Shown: positions 21,545 to 32,549 of the stretch, one piece after another
How the letters are laid out: every line of letters starts with the position of its first letter
Numbering within the stretch: the stretch's first letter is position 1
Program-made: the position numbers and the translations under genes
Notes under the pieces: model-generated
Told to the model about the DNA's origin: nothing
The model's database searches: none
Seen by the model: the letters and a program-made list of their open reading frames with translations, nothing else
DNA from: Clarkia xantiana subsp. parviflora
Lineage: Eukaryota > Streptophyta > Magnoliopsida > Myrtales > Onagraceae
Assembly: GCA_036873135.1 (NCBI GenBank)
Contig: JAPTYO010000015.1
Coordinates: forward strand, 13,123,683 to 13,187,682
Length of the DNA: 64,000 nt
Direction: 5' to 3'

Positions 21545-23480
21545 AATGGTTGAATTAGTGCGATTCGATTTTCTTCGCAATCATGATGGTGTGAATCACG
21601 ATGAATTAAAGGAGTACGTGTTGAAATCTCTACTACGATTCCGAATAGTGGAGAGGACAATAACAGATGAATATAGTAGTCTATATGATTTTGACAATGA
21701 GAGACAAATGTAATAATTTGTTTCACCAAGCTTGGGAGTAGGTAGTTTGATGATCTGAACTCATATGTGGTGATACAATCAACTTTGTTAAAAATAAGTT
21801 GATGAAGACTTCAATAGCAACCAGACAATGTTACAGCTTGATATTCCTTTGCATCTGCCACGGTGGAAGCAAGGATGCAAAAGCAAGAAATGTTTTGGTT
21901 GAATGTGCTGGTCTTCTCTCTTTTCATGGATGTTGGCGTAAAACCCGCATCGGATCTTCAGGATAAAAGGTCAACATGAAAAGGATATATATGGTTATCA
22001 GATGTTGACGGGACTCAATAACCTTGAGCCTAATCAAGTACAGTGACCACAACAGTGAAAGGGAAACCTTATCTGCTCACCATACTAAACTTGAAAGATG
22101 TCAACCATGATCGGCATAGCATGAAGAGAAAAGGACCGAGTAGGTCATATACGATGATACCGAGGGTTAAAACCTCGTTGATAAAGTGCGTCCCAAGTAC
22201 GCCTCGTATATCATGAGTATAAAGCTGGGAAATGTTTTTTAAGGAAACAAATCATTTGACGTGATTCACTCGTGAATCTACTTAGATGTAGTGTCCAACT
22301 CAAAGTTCTCGACTATATGCACGACCACCATGGATTAAACATGCGGTTTTCAGATCAAGAACTAAACCATTGTCATATATCAATCATTGTTCGTTTCAGT
22401 TACTAAATTTTGGTTATTTCGAGGTTCGGAGTTATTGAATAAAGTAATTTTTGCTAGGTTCGAAGCACAATTCTCTTATCAATTTAACGACCCGATAAAA
22501 TGGGAACGATCTGAAACAAAAATCAAACCCACGGGTTTGGAACCGAATTTTCGGCCAGGTAAAAGAGGCAGAATGAAACGAAACGACACACGTACACCGT
22601 CATCTCAATCAGGACAACTGAACTGAATAAGCCCATCGATTGTGTAGCTAGATCGATTAATATAACTCTTCTTTATTAATTACTCCATTGAATGAAATAA
22701 ACTGTAATGATGATCATGTTTGCCACCGATTGGATTAAATTAAATTAAATTCAGAAATGAAACGATTATACCAAGGAGTGCAACCTCGGTAAAATTATGC
22801 TATGCGTAAGTGGACCTCGAAAGACGCAACACATCGTTTCAAAGTAAGAGTTTAATATTGAAGTGTTTGAATAATGGTTGTGCTGAATTTTCGTTTTCAT
22901 TCCTATGGAAACAACTTATTGATAACATTTACATCGGTAAGAAGTAGGCTTCAAAAGCTACTACGACCCTGTAAAAGGGATTAACTGACGCATAAGGTGA
23001 AAACTTAAAATTCCCAGTTCGGAGATGGAATAAAATTTATGAGATAGGTCGAAAAACGAAGAAGGATGAAGTCGGTTAAACGATTTTCCTTCCAAACGCC
23101 TTGAACGATAAGTCAGGCTAGGCATTCAAGTTAAATAAAACACTTCAAGAAGCACAGTTTATATATATATATATATGTACATAGTGTTGGAGTCGTTCTT
23201 TCAGACATTCCCTATGGGATGATGACAGATGATTCACATAAATGTAAAACTGTGTTCCATTAAGATCGGTGAGGTAGGTAACCATCATAGCTGAAGGGTG
23301 ACAATGAGTTAAATCATATCACCATGCGACATTAATTTGCGCAAACACATATTTAGGATAAGGGTACTCAAGTTTCTCCTAGAGGGCGAACATGACACGT
23401 TATATCACTAAGAGGGCGAATTTTCCAAATGCATTAAGAGTTTCAATCAACATAGTCATGATCAAAACATAGCAGAATAA
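21545..23480 (+). pseudogene. Copia-3 gag and early pol, decayed
   Basis: Aligns by eye with the gag remnant of Copia-F (46520-47020) and, at its better-kept end, with the open gag of Copia-G (AAGAAATG and GTTGAATG blocks near 21890-21905). No continuous frame survives. The zinc knuckle and integrase motifs were not recognised in the remainder, which is presumed to be decayed pol. Confidence 0.55.
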
Positions 23481-23970
23481 CGATGACAATCAGGTCCCAC
23501 TTAATTCGAGTGGGAGAGATTTGAACCAGCAACTCAAGTGAATGACATGGTAAATGAGAATGGGGACATTTTCTTAGTAAATCCAGTGGGAGGAATAAAT
23601 CCTACCACAAGTAATCACTGTTGCTGTTAGGACGAATCAAGTCGAACCTGATGGTCAAAATTGCTGAACCAGGAGTGACACAACTACCTATATTACCTAT
23701 TGTTCCCAGTGGGAGTGATCCAACCATACTTGGTTCCAGATCCTAGTGATCAAGGAATGCATCTCGGAAGTAAAACCCCGAGACCAAGAGGTTGTAATAG
23801 GAAAGTTATAGGTCAAGGTTCTAGCACTGTTGTTGTTCCCAACAGAGACGATTCTCCGATAAGAAGCATTGTTCCGAGTGGGAGGATCATTCCCAATAGA
23901 AATGATGCTACGACAAGAAGCGTTATTCCGAGTGGGAGAAAATATCAGACTAAAAAGTGGGACTCATAAT
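23481..23970 (+). pseudogene. Copia-3 integrase-RT linker with repeated GAGTGGGAG motifs
   Basis: Corresponds to the linker of Copia-F at 48367-48780 (shared CAGGTCCCACTTA, TTCGAGTGGGAGA and TTGTTCCCAGTGGGAGTG). GAGTGGGAG occurs at 23508, 23876 and 23930 and CAGTGGGAG at 23707. The last two GAGTGGGAG copies are 54 bp apart and lie in a tandem duplication. The motif is nearly identical to the element's polypurine tract. The reading frame is interrupted. Confidence 0.6.
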
Positions 23971-25594
23971 GCCTAGACGAGAGTCAAAGACAAGTATCCC
24001 ATTGAGCAATGTGAAAACCCCGCTCAAACTGTTGGCAAGCACTGGAAAGACCTCAAGTGGAGAAATGGAAAGAAATAATAAATGAGAGAGATTACCTAAA
24101 TGAAAGACATTACAGTCTATAGTTGATTTACCTGTTAACCATAGGGGCATAAGGATAAGGTGAACCCTGAAAGAAGACTCACCACTGATGGAATAAGTCG
24201 GAGAACCCGAATCATTGCAAAAGGTCTTACCCTATGCTTCACAGAGAAGACTTTGATAAGAGAAACTTAATGACTGTGCGTAAAACCACGGTTAGGGTCA
24301 TTCATGGTCCTGGTCGCAAGTCTCGATCACGAGCTGCAGCGAAGGAAAGTTAAGACCGCATTCCTCCACGGAAACCTGGAGGAAGAGATCTACATGGAGC
24401 AACTGAAGAGTTTAATTACTCCTGGTAACGAACGTAAAGTTTGTAAACTCCAAAAAGATCCTTCTACGGTCTTATATATAGTCATCACGGCAATGATACC
24501 GCAGATTCCACGAGGAAATCGTAGGAAACGGATTAGTGAGTTTTCACAAGAATCCGTGCATGTATTATAAGAACTCCGAGTCTAAGTATGTCATCTTAAA
24601 CTAGTACATGGACGACATACTCATTGCCGCAAACGACATGAGTTCAATGAATAAGTCAAAGTTCTGATTGGCATTTGTATTTGAGACGAAAGACATGGGA
24701 GAGGCCACCTACATCTTAGGCATTAAAATTGCCAGAGATCGGGCTACCCGGGATTTATGTCTATCTCAAGAAGCCTATATCAACGAGCAGTTGAAAGTTG
24801 GTTCAGATTATAAGATGCCAAAACCCGTGGATGCGTCGGTGGTATTTGAGTGCGCACTGTTGAATCATGACAGCCCCAAAAACCCCGCAGAGCAAGAATA
24901 GATGAAGGGTGCAGAGATTTTAAGCATGGTTGGTATTTCGATATACACCGTGCAATACACCCATCTGAATATCTGTCACGTCGTGGGCCTAGTAGCACGT
25001 TTCCAATCAGATCCTAGCTATCAACATTTAAAAGATTGTAAAATGAATTATTAGTTGTACCTACTTCGTTATCCGAAAGGTACTGCAGTATATGCTCTGT
25101 GCTATGAGGGCGGGAAATTAGAATTGACCGGTTATAGTGACGCCGACCATGGTGGCGATCCGGATGATTGTAATTCCACCACAGAATGAGTATTTCTCCT
25201 TGCTAATGCCGCCGTTTCATGGACGAGCAAGAAGCAAACCTGTGTCGCGCTGTCTACAATAGAATCAGAATTCGTAGCTCTCTCTAAGAATGCACACGAA
25301 GCAGTCTGGCTGAAAAGGATTCTTACTGCGTTGCTTGGTGACGTCGGAAGTAAACCTGTAAAGGTGTTCTCCGACAGTCAGGCAGCTATTGCGGCAGTTA
25401 AGAATCCGAAGTACCATAGTAGGACCAAACACATTGATGTGAAATATTTCTATGCTAAATCGATGGTAGAAGACAATATAATCACTATGGAATACTTGTC
25501 CACTGATAATATGATCGCGGACCCATTAACTAAACCACTGCATAGGGATATATTCAAAAAGCATGTAAAACTGCTTGGATTGCGTAGGGTTTAG
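23971..25594 (+). pseudogene. Copia-3 reverse transcriptase-RNase H, with multiple stops and frameshifts
   Basis: Reverse transcriptase landmarks: KTAFLHGNLEEEIYMEQ (from about 24352), a decayed YMDDILIAAND near 24606 reached only in a different frame, and DMGEATYILGIKIARD near 24692. RNase H landmarks: GYSDADHGGDPDD near 25132, KKQTCVALSTIESEFVALS, a clean frame VKVFSDSQAAIAAVKNPKYH at about 25360-25420, RTKHIDVKY, and the C-terminal LTKPLHRDIFKKHVKLLG ending in TAG at 25592-25594. Stops and shifts occur throughout, so this copy cannot encode an active polymerase. Confidence 0.9.
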
Positions 25595-26732
25595 AAATGG
25601 CATGTATATGTGATAACATTTTGATATTAGAAAATTACATTTAGTAAGCGAAAGAATTGCAACTGAGTTTATGATCAATCGACGTCATAATGTTTTGATT
25701 ACATCAAATTTACTATCTATAAACTTAGTTGTAGGAGGACGCAATCCTCTACCAAACAATGTCGAATGTGGGCCTTACCTAGTCACGCAGGTACGGTCGT
25801 CTTGCAATGGAGGGAGGCCTCTACTATGCAAGACTGGCTAAGAATCAGGGTGTAAACCTGATTACGCAGAACGATTATATATTGTCGAAGTAACTCGACA
25901 TGATCTTCGTCCTGCAGATCGCCGTGATGAACTCCGTTCGTCATAAATCCACATTCCGAGCCAGATGAAAATCTGTGATAGCATGATTGACATGTCTCAT
26001 TCCTATTGACCCAAAAGGTTCAGGTATGCTATCAATGCGTGCTTCATACTACGCGTGCCATGTACGACCACGGGGTCACAGCTCGGTTGTGCTAAGAAAA
26101 GAATCCTTGTGATTCTGGCGGGCGCAAACTTCTTCACCTCGAGCGTGTGATTAATCCCGGGAGCCTTATGAAGAGGCACCCAAAGTATCCTCATGGACTC
26201 ATAACTCATACCTAAGGTCAGGCTCAATGCTCGCTTCCCGACGTACGAGCGTAGTGCTGAACAAAAAGGCCCAGTGACAACGTCTTTGGAAACCGGTTGT
26301 GTTTGACTAAGGGTATGAGTAATGGGGATGGTCAAGTTCACCTGTAATTCACCGATTCTTGTATTCACTAGGTGGCCACCAGTCGGATATTAGTTGAAGG
26401 TTGTGAATACTTGTACGGATTCCTTGGAGAAGTGATCCTATGTGGAAACTAGGCAAATGGAGAATTATCAGTTGACCTAGGATACAACGCGGTACAATAT
26501 GTATAAATGTTGTTTATAACAGGTAGATTGGAGAAAAGGGAATCAACGTTCCGCGGGCGCTACAACACTCCTAAAAGATGAGTATCACGATGCCCGTCGT
26601 ATCCGCCGATCGCACGGCAAACCTTGTATGAACTATTAGGAAGCACGTAGCAGATCAAAGGGGAGAAATGTTGATGCGGATTTGGACAACAATACATTAA
26701 GAGGCACCCTCCCATTCCCGGCGAGTGGGAGC
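25595..26732 (+). other. Copia-3 3' untranslated region with PPT hairpin
   Basis: About 1.1 kb between the pol stop and the 3' LTR. The last about 170 bp share ordered blocks with the end of Copia-1: CACTCCTAA.AGATG, TCGCACGG, TGTATGAA and GGCAC.CT. It ends with CTCCCA (26709-26714), an 11-nt loop and TGGGAG (26726-26731), so the polypurine tract can fold into a hairpin. Apart from this, no coding sequence is recognised. Confidence 0.65.
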
Positions 26733-27330
26733 TGTAAGCATATGATGATGAGCGCCGTAATTGGTAGCCCATAATATGTATAGTTTACCTAATGAACTTG
26801 GGTAAATGTCACATTAGGGTAGTTGGTCTAGACCCAAATCCCAATTGACATGGGAGGCCCAAAATTGGGCCTCCCCAATACATAGGCCGGCCGAAACATT
26901 AGTGAGGCGTAAAGTGGACTTTTGTCCACTTTACTCCTCCTATAAATAAGAGGTGTTAGGGAATATTTAGGGTTAATTATAATTCCCTCACAAGAGTGTT
27001 TTAGAGAGAAAACGCTCCTCCCACATCACAGTTTCGGCCGAACCATACTTACACCAAGGGTGTGCCAAATTGCTTTTGAGCAACTCTCCGAAGATCCGTC
27101 CCCGTGTCAAGAATTAATTCGAGGCTTTGCTGTGGAGCTAACACCACGTAGGGCTTTTTTCACAAGAACCTCTAAAAGTTCCGTCCGGTGGATCGAGAAC
27201 TCCCTCGTGCAAAGGATCTAGGACTATGGTAAACTGTTGAGGTATGTGTAACTCTTCCGCTGCGTAATTTGAATTACATGCACGTACCATGTTTTGTGTT
27301 TCCGTAGTGATTACTCCATGTAATCTAACA
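26733..27330 (+). repeat. Copia-3 3' LTR
   Basis: 598 bp; begins TGTAAGCATATGATG and ends GTAATCTAACA; followed by TSD GGTGTG. About 20 or more differences from the 5' LTR. Confidence 0.95.
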
Positions 27331-27936
27331 GGTGTGTTCAAGGAATTTCAAGGTTATCAGAGTGCTAGTGCGTTTTGGGACGACTTGAAGAGGAAAGTTG
27401 GTTTCTATTCCACAGAAAGGATACAGTTCCTAACTATGAGATTAGCCTCTTATAAGAGGCATCCTGAACACTCCTTGAAGTTACATATTTTGCATATGGC
27501 TGATATGATAGCTGAACTCAGGCGCGCTGGTCATATGTTCACTCCAAGTCAGAAACTCTAGGTTGTAATTCACTCCTTACACGATTCGTGGAAGCATGTC
27601 AGAATGCAGTTATCTCGCTCTTATTGTGCTGCCACTCTAGAAGAAGTTCAGAGACTTCTAAATCTAGAAGAGTAAATGCATAAGAGTAAGAGTACTCTGG
27701 CTGAGTTGCATGTGGCGACTTCCTCCAAAGCTCAAACGAGGCCTAAGAGAAGGAATCGTGGTAAGAAGGATGAGCATGATGGGTCAAGTCAGAAACAAAA
27801 TACTGATGAAATTGGCGAGCGGAAGCGTCCGCGTTGTGTCCAAATGGCTAAGAGAAAGTGCTATAGTTGTAACCGTATCGGTCACTACTCGAAAGCTTGC
27901 ACTGCTCCAAAGCGTCAGGTATGTCTTGGTGCTTAA
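27331..27936 (+). pseudogene. Copia-1 gag, C-terminal part with zinc knuckle
   Basis: Continues the gag interrupted at 18825. FKEFQGYQSASAFWDDLKRK is followed by the helical gag core, with an in-frame stop (TAG) at 27559-27561 and another at 27673-27675. It then has a basic region with KRRNRGKK and an intact CCHC knuckle CYSCNRIGHYSKAC at about 27859-27900. The gag ends at a TAA at 27934. The two stops make the copy non-functional. Confidence 0.9.
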
Positions 27937-30900
27937 ACTAGTAGACTATTGAGTTTCTAGTTTGATTGATATATGATTATAATCCTTTGAGTTGTGATTC
28001 AGGATTGAGCCTTGGACGAGAAGATATAGTTGATTTTCGACATCTCGACTAAAGCATGATGGAAATGGAACACTCTAGCTTCAGCCGAATATGTTGGCAT
28101 CAGCAAGCTATGTCTATGAGACAACCGAATTTTTCAATGCCTTAATGTTTAGTCGAATAGCCGATGTTTCTGTTAGACCTAGTTGTTCAATTGATGTTTC
28201 CATGACATTGAGTTTGTGTATATATGGTTAGTTCAGATGGATTTATTGTATATCGAACTTGCGTCTTGCAATGATTTCAATATATCTAAATATTTATCTG
28301 TGGCAATGATGCTAGCGATGTGACCGGAAGCCTTATTTTGAGGCAACCAGAATAGGTTCAAATTAGACATCTACTAGCCCATATTTGTTGTGGGAAGGAT
28401 TAAATATGTTTCGTGTCTTGTATATTTATTTAATATTCTACAGATGGCTAAGCGAGCCTTGTAGATTTATTGAATAGATTAAGAACTTGTGGTTCTCACA
28501 TATGTTAAGACGGTGGTTAGCTCATCGACTTGACTTATAAAGATACGTCATATAAAGAGATAGTTCATTCCGTTGACTATTTTCTTTGGCACTATGCAAC
28601 ATGAGCATGTTACTAGAAGATGTAGATGATATGTTTCTGAAGATGGTTGAGTCAGTGACAACATTGGTCCAATAATACATTATCTGTGGCAATATCCGGG
28701 TCTCTCCACAAGGAGGACCTACCTTATATCGAGACGAATTTTTGTCAACTTGATCAAGTGCCTAAATATTAGTTGCATACCACTTCGAATACATTATGAT
28801 CCGGAAAAGTCCGAAAGTGGGAGCAAGTTTGTGCCTAAACTAAAAGATGTCGAAATGAACATGTTTATCCTTATAAAGGGAAAAATGGGTTATGACCCAT
28901 TTTTGGGTTCTTGAGCTAAATGTACCAAGATAACTTAATTCGAGTGTGAGGATTTTTGCAGATGTTGAATAAGTTTCTCATCATGCTCGCAGATGTTGAA
29001 TAAGTTTCTCGTCATGCTCGCATTCTTCATCATCAGTTGCGAATGTAGATGATCTTGGTCATGATCTTAGTTCAAGTGGGAGCAAGAACTTTCATGAGTA
29101 AATGCTATCGTTCCCGTGGGAGCGTGTACAAAATGTTCTTAAACCTAGTGGGAGCTTATTGTGGCTTCTAATACCCTTTAAGGAAAATGGAGGACAAGAT
29201 GGAAGACGCGAAGTGAAAATGGATCAGTGAGGTCCTAAATGTCATGAGAAATTTGAGATGTGTCTCGAATAAATGCGAACGTGATCGCATGATCCCAGCC
29301 ACTTTGATCTTGGATGTAAATATTTCCTTTGAAATATCAAAGTAGAAATCGAAGCACTTCTCCATACTGTGGTATGAGAATGCAGCTTTTGGACTTTTTT
29401 GGTAGTCTATTAGCAATCTACTTTATTCCCTCAAGGCAATATTATTAATGATGATGTGTTAGACATGTCTGATGTTTTAGTCACTACGGACTAAGACTGT
29501 TATTAAAACATCGACAAGATCATGTAAAGTAAATGTGTTTGACACATAGTACGTGCTGGTAGTTAAGGAGTTAATCAAATGAGTATTAGACTTAGTTGAT
29601 ATCTGGAGAGTATATCAATATAATCTTGGAATTGGATTTTAAGAGATCATTTGAGAGAATATATTTCTTGGGTTATTGATCATATTATTACCTCGACAAG
29701 CTAACTCTGTATAAAGATCATGACTTGATGCGCTAAATGTCTTAATTAAGATGAGCTCAGTCGAGTGTCTTGTGCATGTTGTGACGTGCACTAGACCCTC
29801 TATTAAATCGGGCATATGGCTCGACTTGGATTGATGCTCAAGGATCAGATAACAATGGTTGTTGAGGTGTCGTACATATGTGTATGACAAAATATAGTGA
29901 AGTTGTTCCTAGTGGGAGTAATGACTTAATTAGGAAAATATTTCTTACTGACTGGCAATCAGATAATGAGAAACGAGTGCGAACTTCACTATATGCGAAT
30001 GAAGCTAGTGCTCTCGCAACAGCAACCGATGATTAGATTTGGTCTATAAGGTTCCTATATATATTCCGAATGATGCACATTATTGCTTCAGTGTTAGTCT
30101 ACTGGTAATTGTGCTGTAATATTTTCCGAAGAGGATCCTAACGATGTTTGGACATTAAAAAGACCAATATAACTATGCATAAGGCATGGTGGCATGCAAG
30201 ATGGTGAATGTGAAGTGATAGTCGATGAATGATGGATAAGCGGTAAGTCCGTAAAGCCCTTGCATACGTGCAATTTATCGACATATGATCATAATGAAGA
30301 CAATTATTGTGTAGATAGCGAGATAGCTTGCTTTATTTTTTCCCCATGATCACTTCACAATGTTCATTTTTATCAATACGTTTGATTTGAATACACACAT
30401 GTTTATTGTGATTGCTATATGCATTCACTCGAATTGTCAAATGTATGTCGGGTAAACTAGAGGTTAACTCTCTCACACGAGTAACCGCCTCCGCCTCTTA
30501 GGGGACATTACGTCTGTGTGACGAATGGGAGATGAGACAAGATTTTGAGCTTAAAAGCGTCAAGTGGATGATTAGAGAGCTAACTGCTCGAATTCATAAG
30601 TCGTTCGTTGACATGTGGTCATCGATAAGTTTAGTGGAATGAAGTTCCATGTAGTTTACCTTAGAGCGGGATGGGAGTTAGTGGACTTTGGTTTAGATGC
30701 ATGCGGCATTTGAACAGACATCCGCACAGCACTGTCTTTGAGACAAATGACATACACTCCATGGGAAAAGGAGAAGGGTGTTGTGACACACGTTTCATAC
30801 CGTGTGTGATATTATTCGACCACGGGTTTACACAAGCATGATCTCAGCTTGTTGTAGTGTCTGACCCAGGATCCTTATGAGGTTCCGGATTGTGTACCCT

Positions 30901-31366
30901 CACGAATCCGATCAGATACTTGAGACCTGACACGATGTTCGCTAGCTTAGTGTGTTTCCAAAATGCCACCTACAGATTCGGCCTAGCAGGGCATGTCTAG
31001 AAAAGCGAGTCGGGTTGGTGTTGAAGGAATCGTGAGAAGAGGAAGATTGTTAGCGGAATCTCTTTTAGAATTGTGTTAACCGGTCGACCATTCATAATTT
31101 CGTTTCATGATTGTGAATACAAGGTATAACTAATGAGATCTATGAGATATACCTAAATGAGATTCGATGATCTAGGGTACAAGCATACTTACTATTCTCC
31201 AGTTGTTCGTCCACAACGAGAGGTTGTACACTCCTAACAGATGTACAACAATTAGTTCTCACAAAGTATGCCGGTCGCACGGTTGAGCCCTGTATGAAAG
31301 ACAGACGAGGTGTTAGGAGTATGTCTCCTGGCACTCTGAACACTCCCATTATGTGTGAGTGGGAGA
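27937..31366 (+). other. Copia-1 region downstream of gag, no recognisable pol; 3' end with PPT hairpin
   Basis: I could not recognise protease, integrase, reverse transcriptase or RNase H. AGTGGGAG, the core of the polypurine tract, occurs at 28816, 29075, 29147 and 29911. A 31-bp tandem duplication lies at 28958-29019. The last about 170 bp resemble the end of Copia-3. CTCCCA (31343-31348), an 11-nt loop and TGGGAG (31360-31365) form a hairpin including the polypurine tract, one base before the LTR. The pol is either lost or decayed beyond recognition. Confidence 0.55.
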
Positions 31367-31798
31367 TGTAGGAAAATGCACCCATACGGGGTGCTCATGT
31401 GAGTTGTGGAGAGAGCGGGGACCGAAGTGTCATGCTCCGAAAATTTGTAACCTCTCGGCTCTCTCTCGGGTCTATAAATAGACCCATACGTTAAGGTCTA
31501 TGCATGCATTAGAACTCACGGTTCCTCTTAAGTCACATCCATTCTCCCTATATACTATAGCGCTCTAGGTCTAGTCTAAGGGTCATCAACTGTGGAAACC
31601 GAGGTGCGATCCGATCACGTGACGCACCTCTCCGACTGGCATCCCGCCACGCAGCCGTGATTCCGAACCGCCGCCGACGATCTACGCTTCCGCAAACCGC
31701 ACGCCGCCACACCGAACAAGTAAGTGTCATCTCCGAGCTACGATCTCATGTCTTAATAATGTTTGTGCTTTAGCGTGCATGTAGTTCGAATTCCTACT
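31367..31798 (+). repeat. Copia-1 right LTR
   Basis: 432 bp; begins TGTAGGAAAATG; TATAAATA at 31473-31480. It ends TTCCTACT, with the final A changed to T, followed by TSD ATTGG at 31799-31803. Confidence 0.95.
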
Positions 31799-31890
31799 AT
31801 TGGAATATCATAATCTGACTCAACTGGTTCCCACAAGTTTTCATGTTCCATGAAAGTCTGCATCTTTACTGCCCATATTTTATAACTGTT
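31799..31890 (-). pseudogene. Copia gag fragment (UBN2-like), upstream half
   Basis: On the minus strand the frame encodes SYKIWAVKMQTFM and LWEPVESDYDIP, the hallmark start of UBN2/DUF4219-type plant Copia gag (Y.IWAVKM...LW..VE..Y). It continues into 12950-12811 when Copia-1 is excised. Upstream it is joined to the aORF remnant of Gypsy-C near 31890, on the same strand, so an older rearrangement or insertion truncated both. Confidence 0.75.
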
Positions 31891-31894
31891 ATCA

Positions 31895-32549
31895 CTGAAC
31901 TTCAGCGGTCAACATCAGTAACGCAACGAAGGTTAGTATCCCACTTCACCTCGCCCAATCCAAGGGTAGCAAAATCCTTCCCTTTCATCGAAGGCCAGCA
32001 GATGGAAATAGAACATAAGCCAGACAAATCGGGACGCTAGAGCCGAAAAAAACACCGAAAGAGCAGGGTCGAATAACGCCATGACTGATGATGGCATAAC
32101 ACCCGGAAACAAACCCAATACCGTATCCCGGCGGGCGCAAGATCAAGGGGACATATCCTATAATAACGACATAATCTATGCAAATAACGACAGTAGGGGA
32201 AATGCGAACCCTCTCGAATCTGAGATGTATACACAGATGACAGCTCGTCTGGAGGCACAGTAGGCATCCCCGCGGTAGCATCAGGAATGATGTCAAAAGG
32301 AAAGACCGCCTCTACCAAGGGACAAAGTCCAGAACGCTCCACATAGTGCTGGTAATCTTCGCGATCCAACACATTACCAGCGAATGTTTGGAGTAAATCT
32401 CCTGACTCTGAGTTGGCCTCCGACTCGGAAGAAGAATACACGTCATCCTCAATCCCCAGCTCAGATGACTCCGAAGACTCTGACTCAGAGTCAGGGTCCA
32501 AATCAGGATGATATGTAACTAAAGGAGTGAGAATATGAAACATACTCAT
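31895..32549 (-). pseudogene. Gypsy-C antisense ORF, N-terminal part
   Basis: ATG at 32549 gives MSMFHI, aligned with MSKFSI of Gypsy-E. An acidic Ser/Glu-rich stretch follows (DSESESSESSELG). Next come VPP.E.S..Y.SQIRE and FPYCRYLHRLCRYYRICPLDL, which resemble the plant domain called putative gypsy-type transposon (Transposase_28). A stop at 32037-32039 ends the frame; the downstream part matches Gypsy-E (GKDFATLGLGEV vs GKGFSTLELGDV) up to the truncation near 31895. Antisense to the element. The function is unknown. Confidence 0.7.

Larger units (their letters stand above)
18826..27330 (+). mobile_element. Copia-3: full-length but decayed Copia element nested in Copia-1 gag
   Basis: 8505 bp. 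LTRs 18826-19420 and 26733-27330 begin TGTAAGCATAT and end GTAATCTAACA. TSD GGTGTG is at 18820-18825 and 27331-27336. The primer site is TGGTATCAGAGCC at 19422-19434, and the polypurine tract GAGTGGGAG lies just before the 3' LTR. It belongs to the same family as Copia-F and Copia-G: all have LTRs of about 600 bp sharing CGCCGTAATTGGTAGCCC. The leader is about 2 kb, gag and pol are broken by many stops and shifts, and about 1.1 kb of untranslated sequence precedes the 3' LTR. Confidence 0.93.
12951..31798 (+). mobile_element. Copia-1: LTR retrotransposon carrying two nested insertions
   Basis: The LTRs begin TGTAGGAAAATGCACC and end TTCCTACA, with 8-bp terminal inverted repeats. TSD ATTGG is at 12946-12950 and 31799-31803. 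The left LTR is split by Copia-2; removing it gives 432 bp, exactly the length of the right LTR. The gag is split by Copia-3. Without the insertions and their TSDs the element is about 7291 bp. A gag with CCHC knuckle is recognisable, but no integrase or reverse transcriptase motif was found in 27.9-31.4 kb, so the copy looks non-autonomous or heavily decayed. The LTRs differ at roughly a dozen or more positions, so it is older than its guests. Confidence 0.9.
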
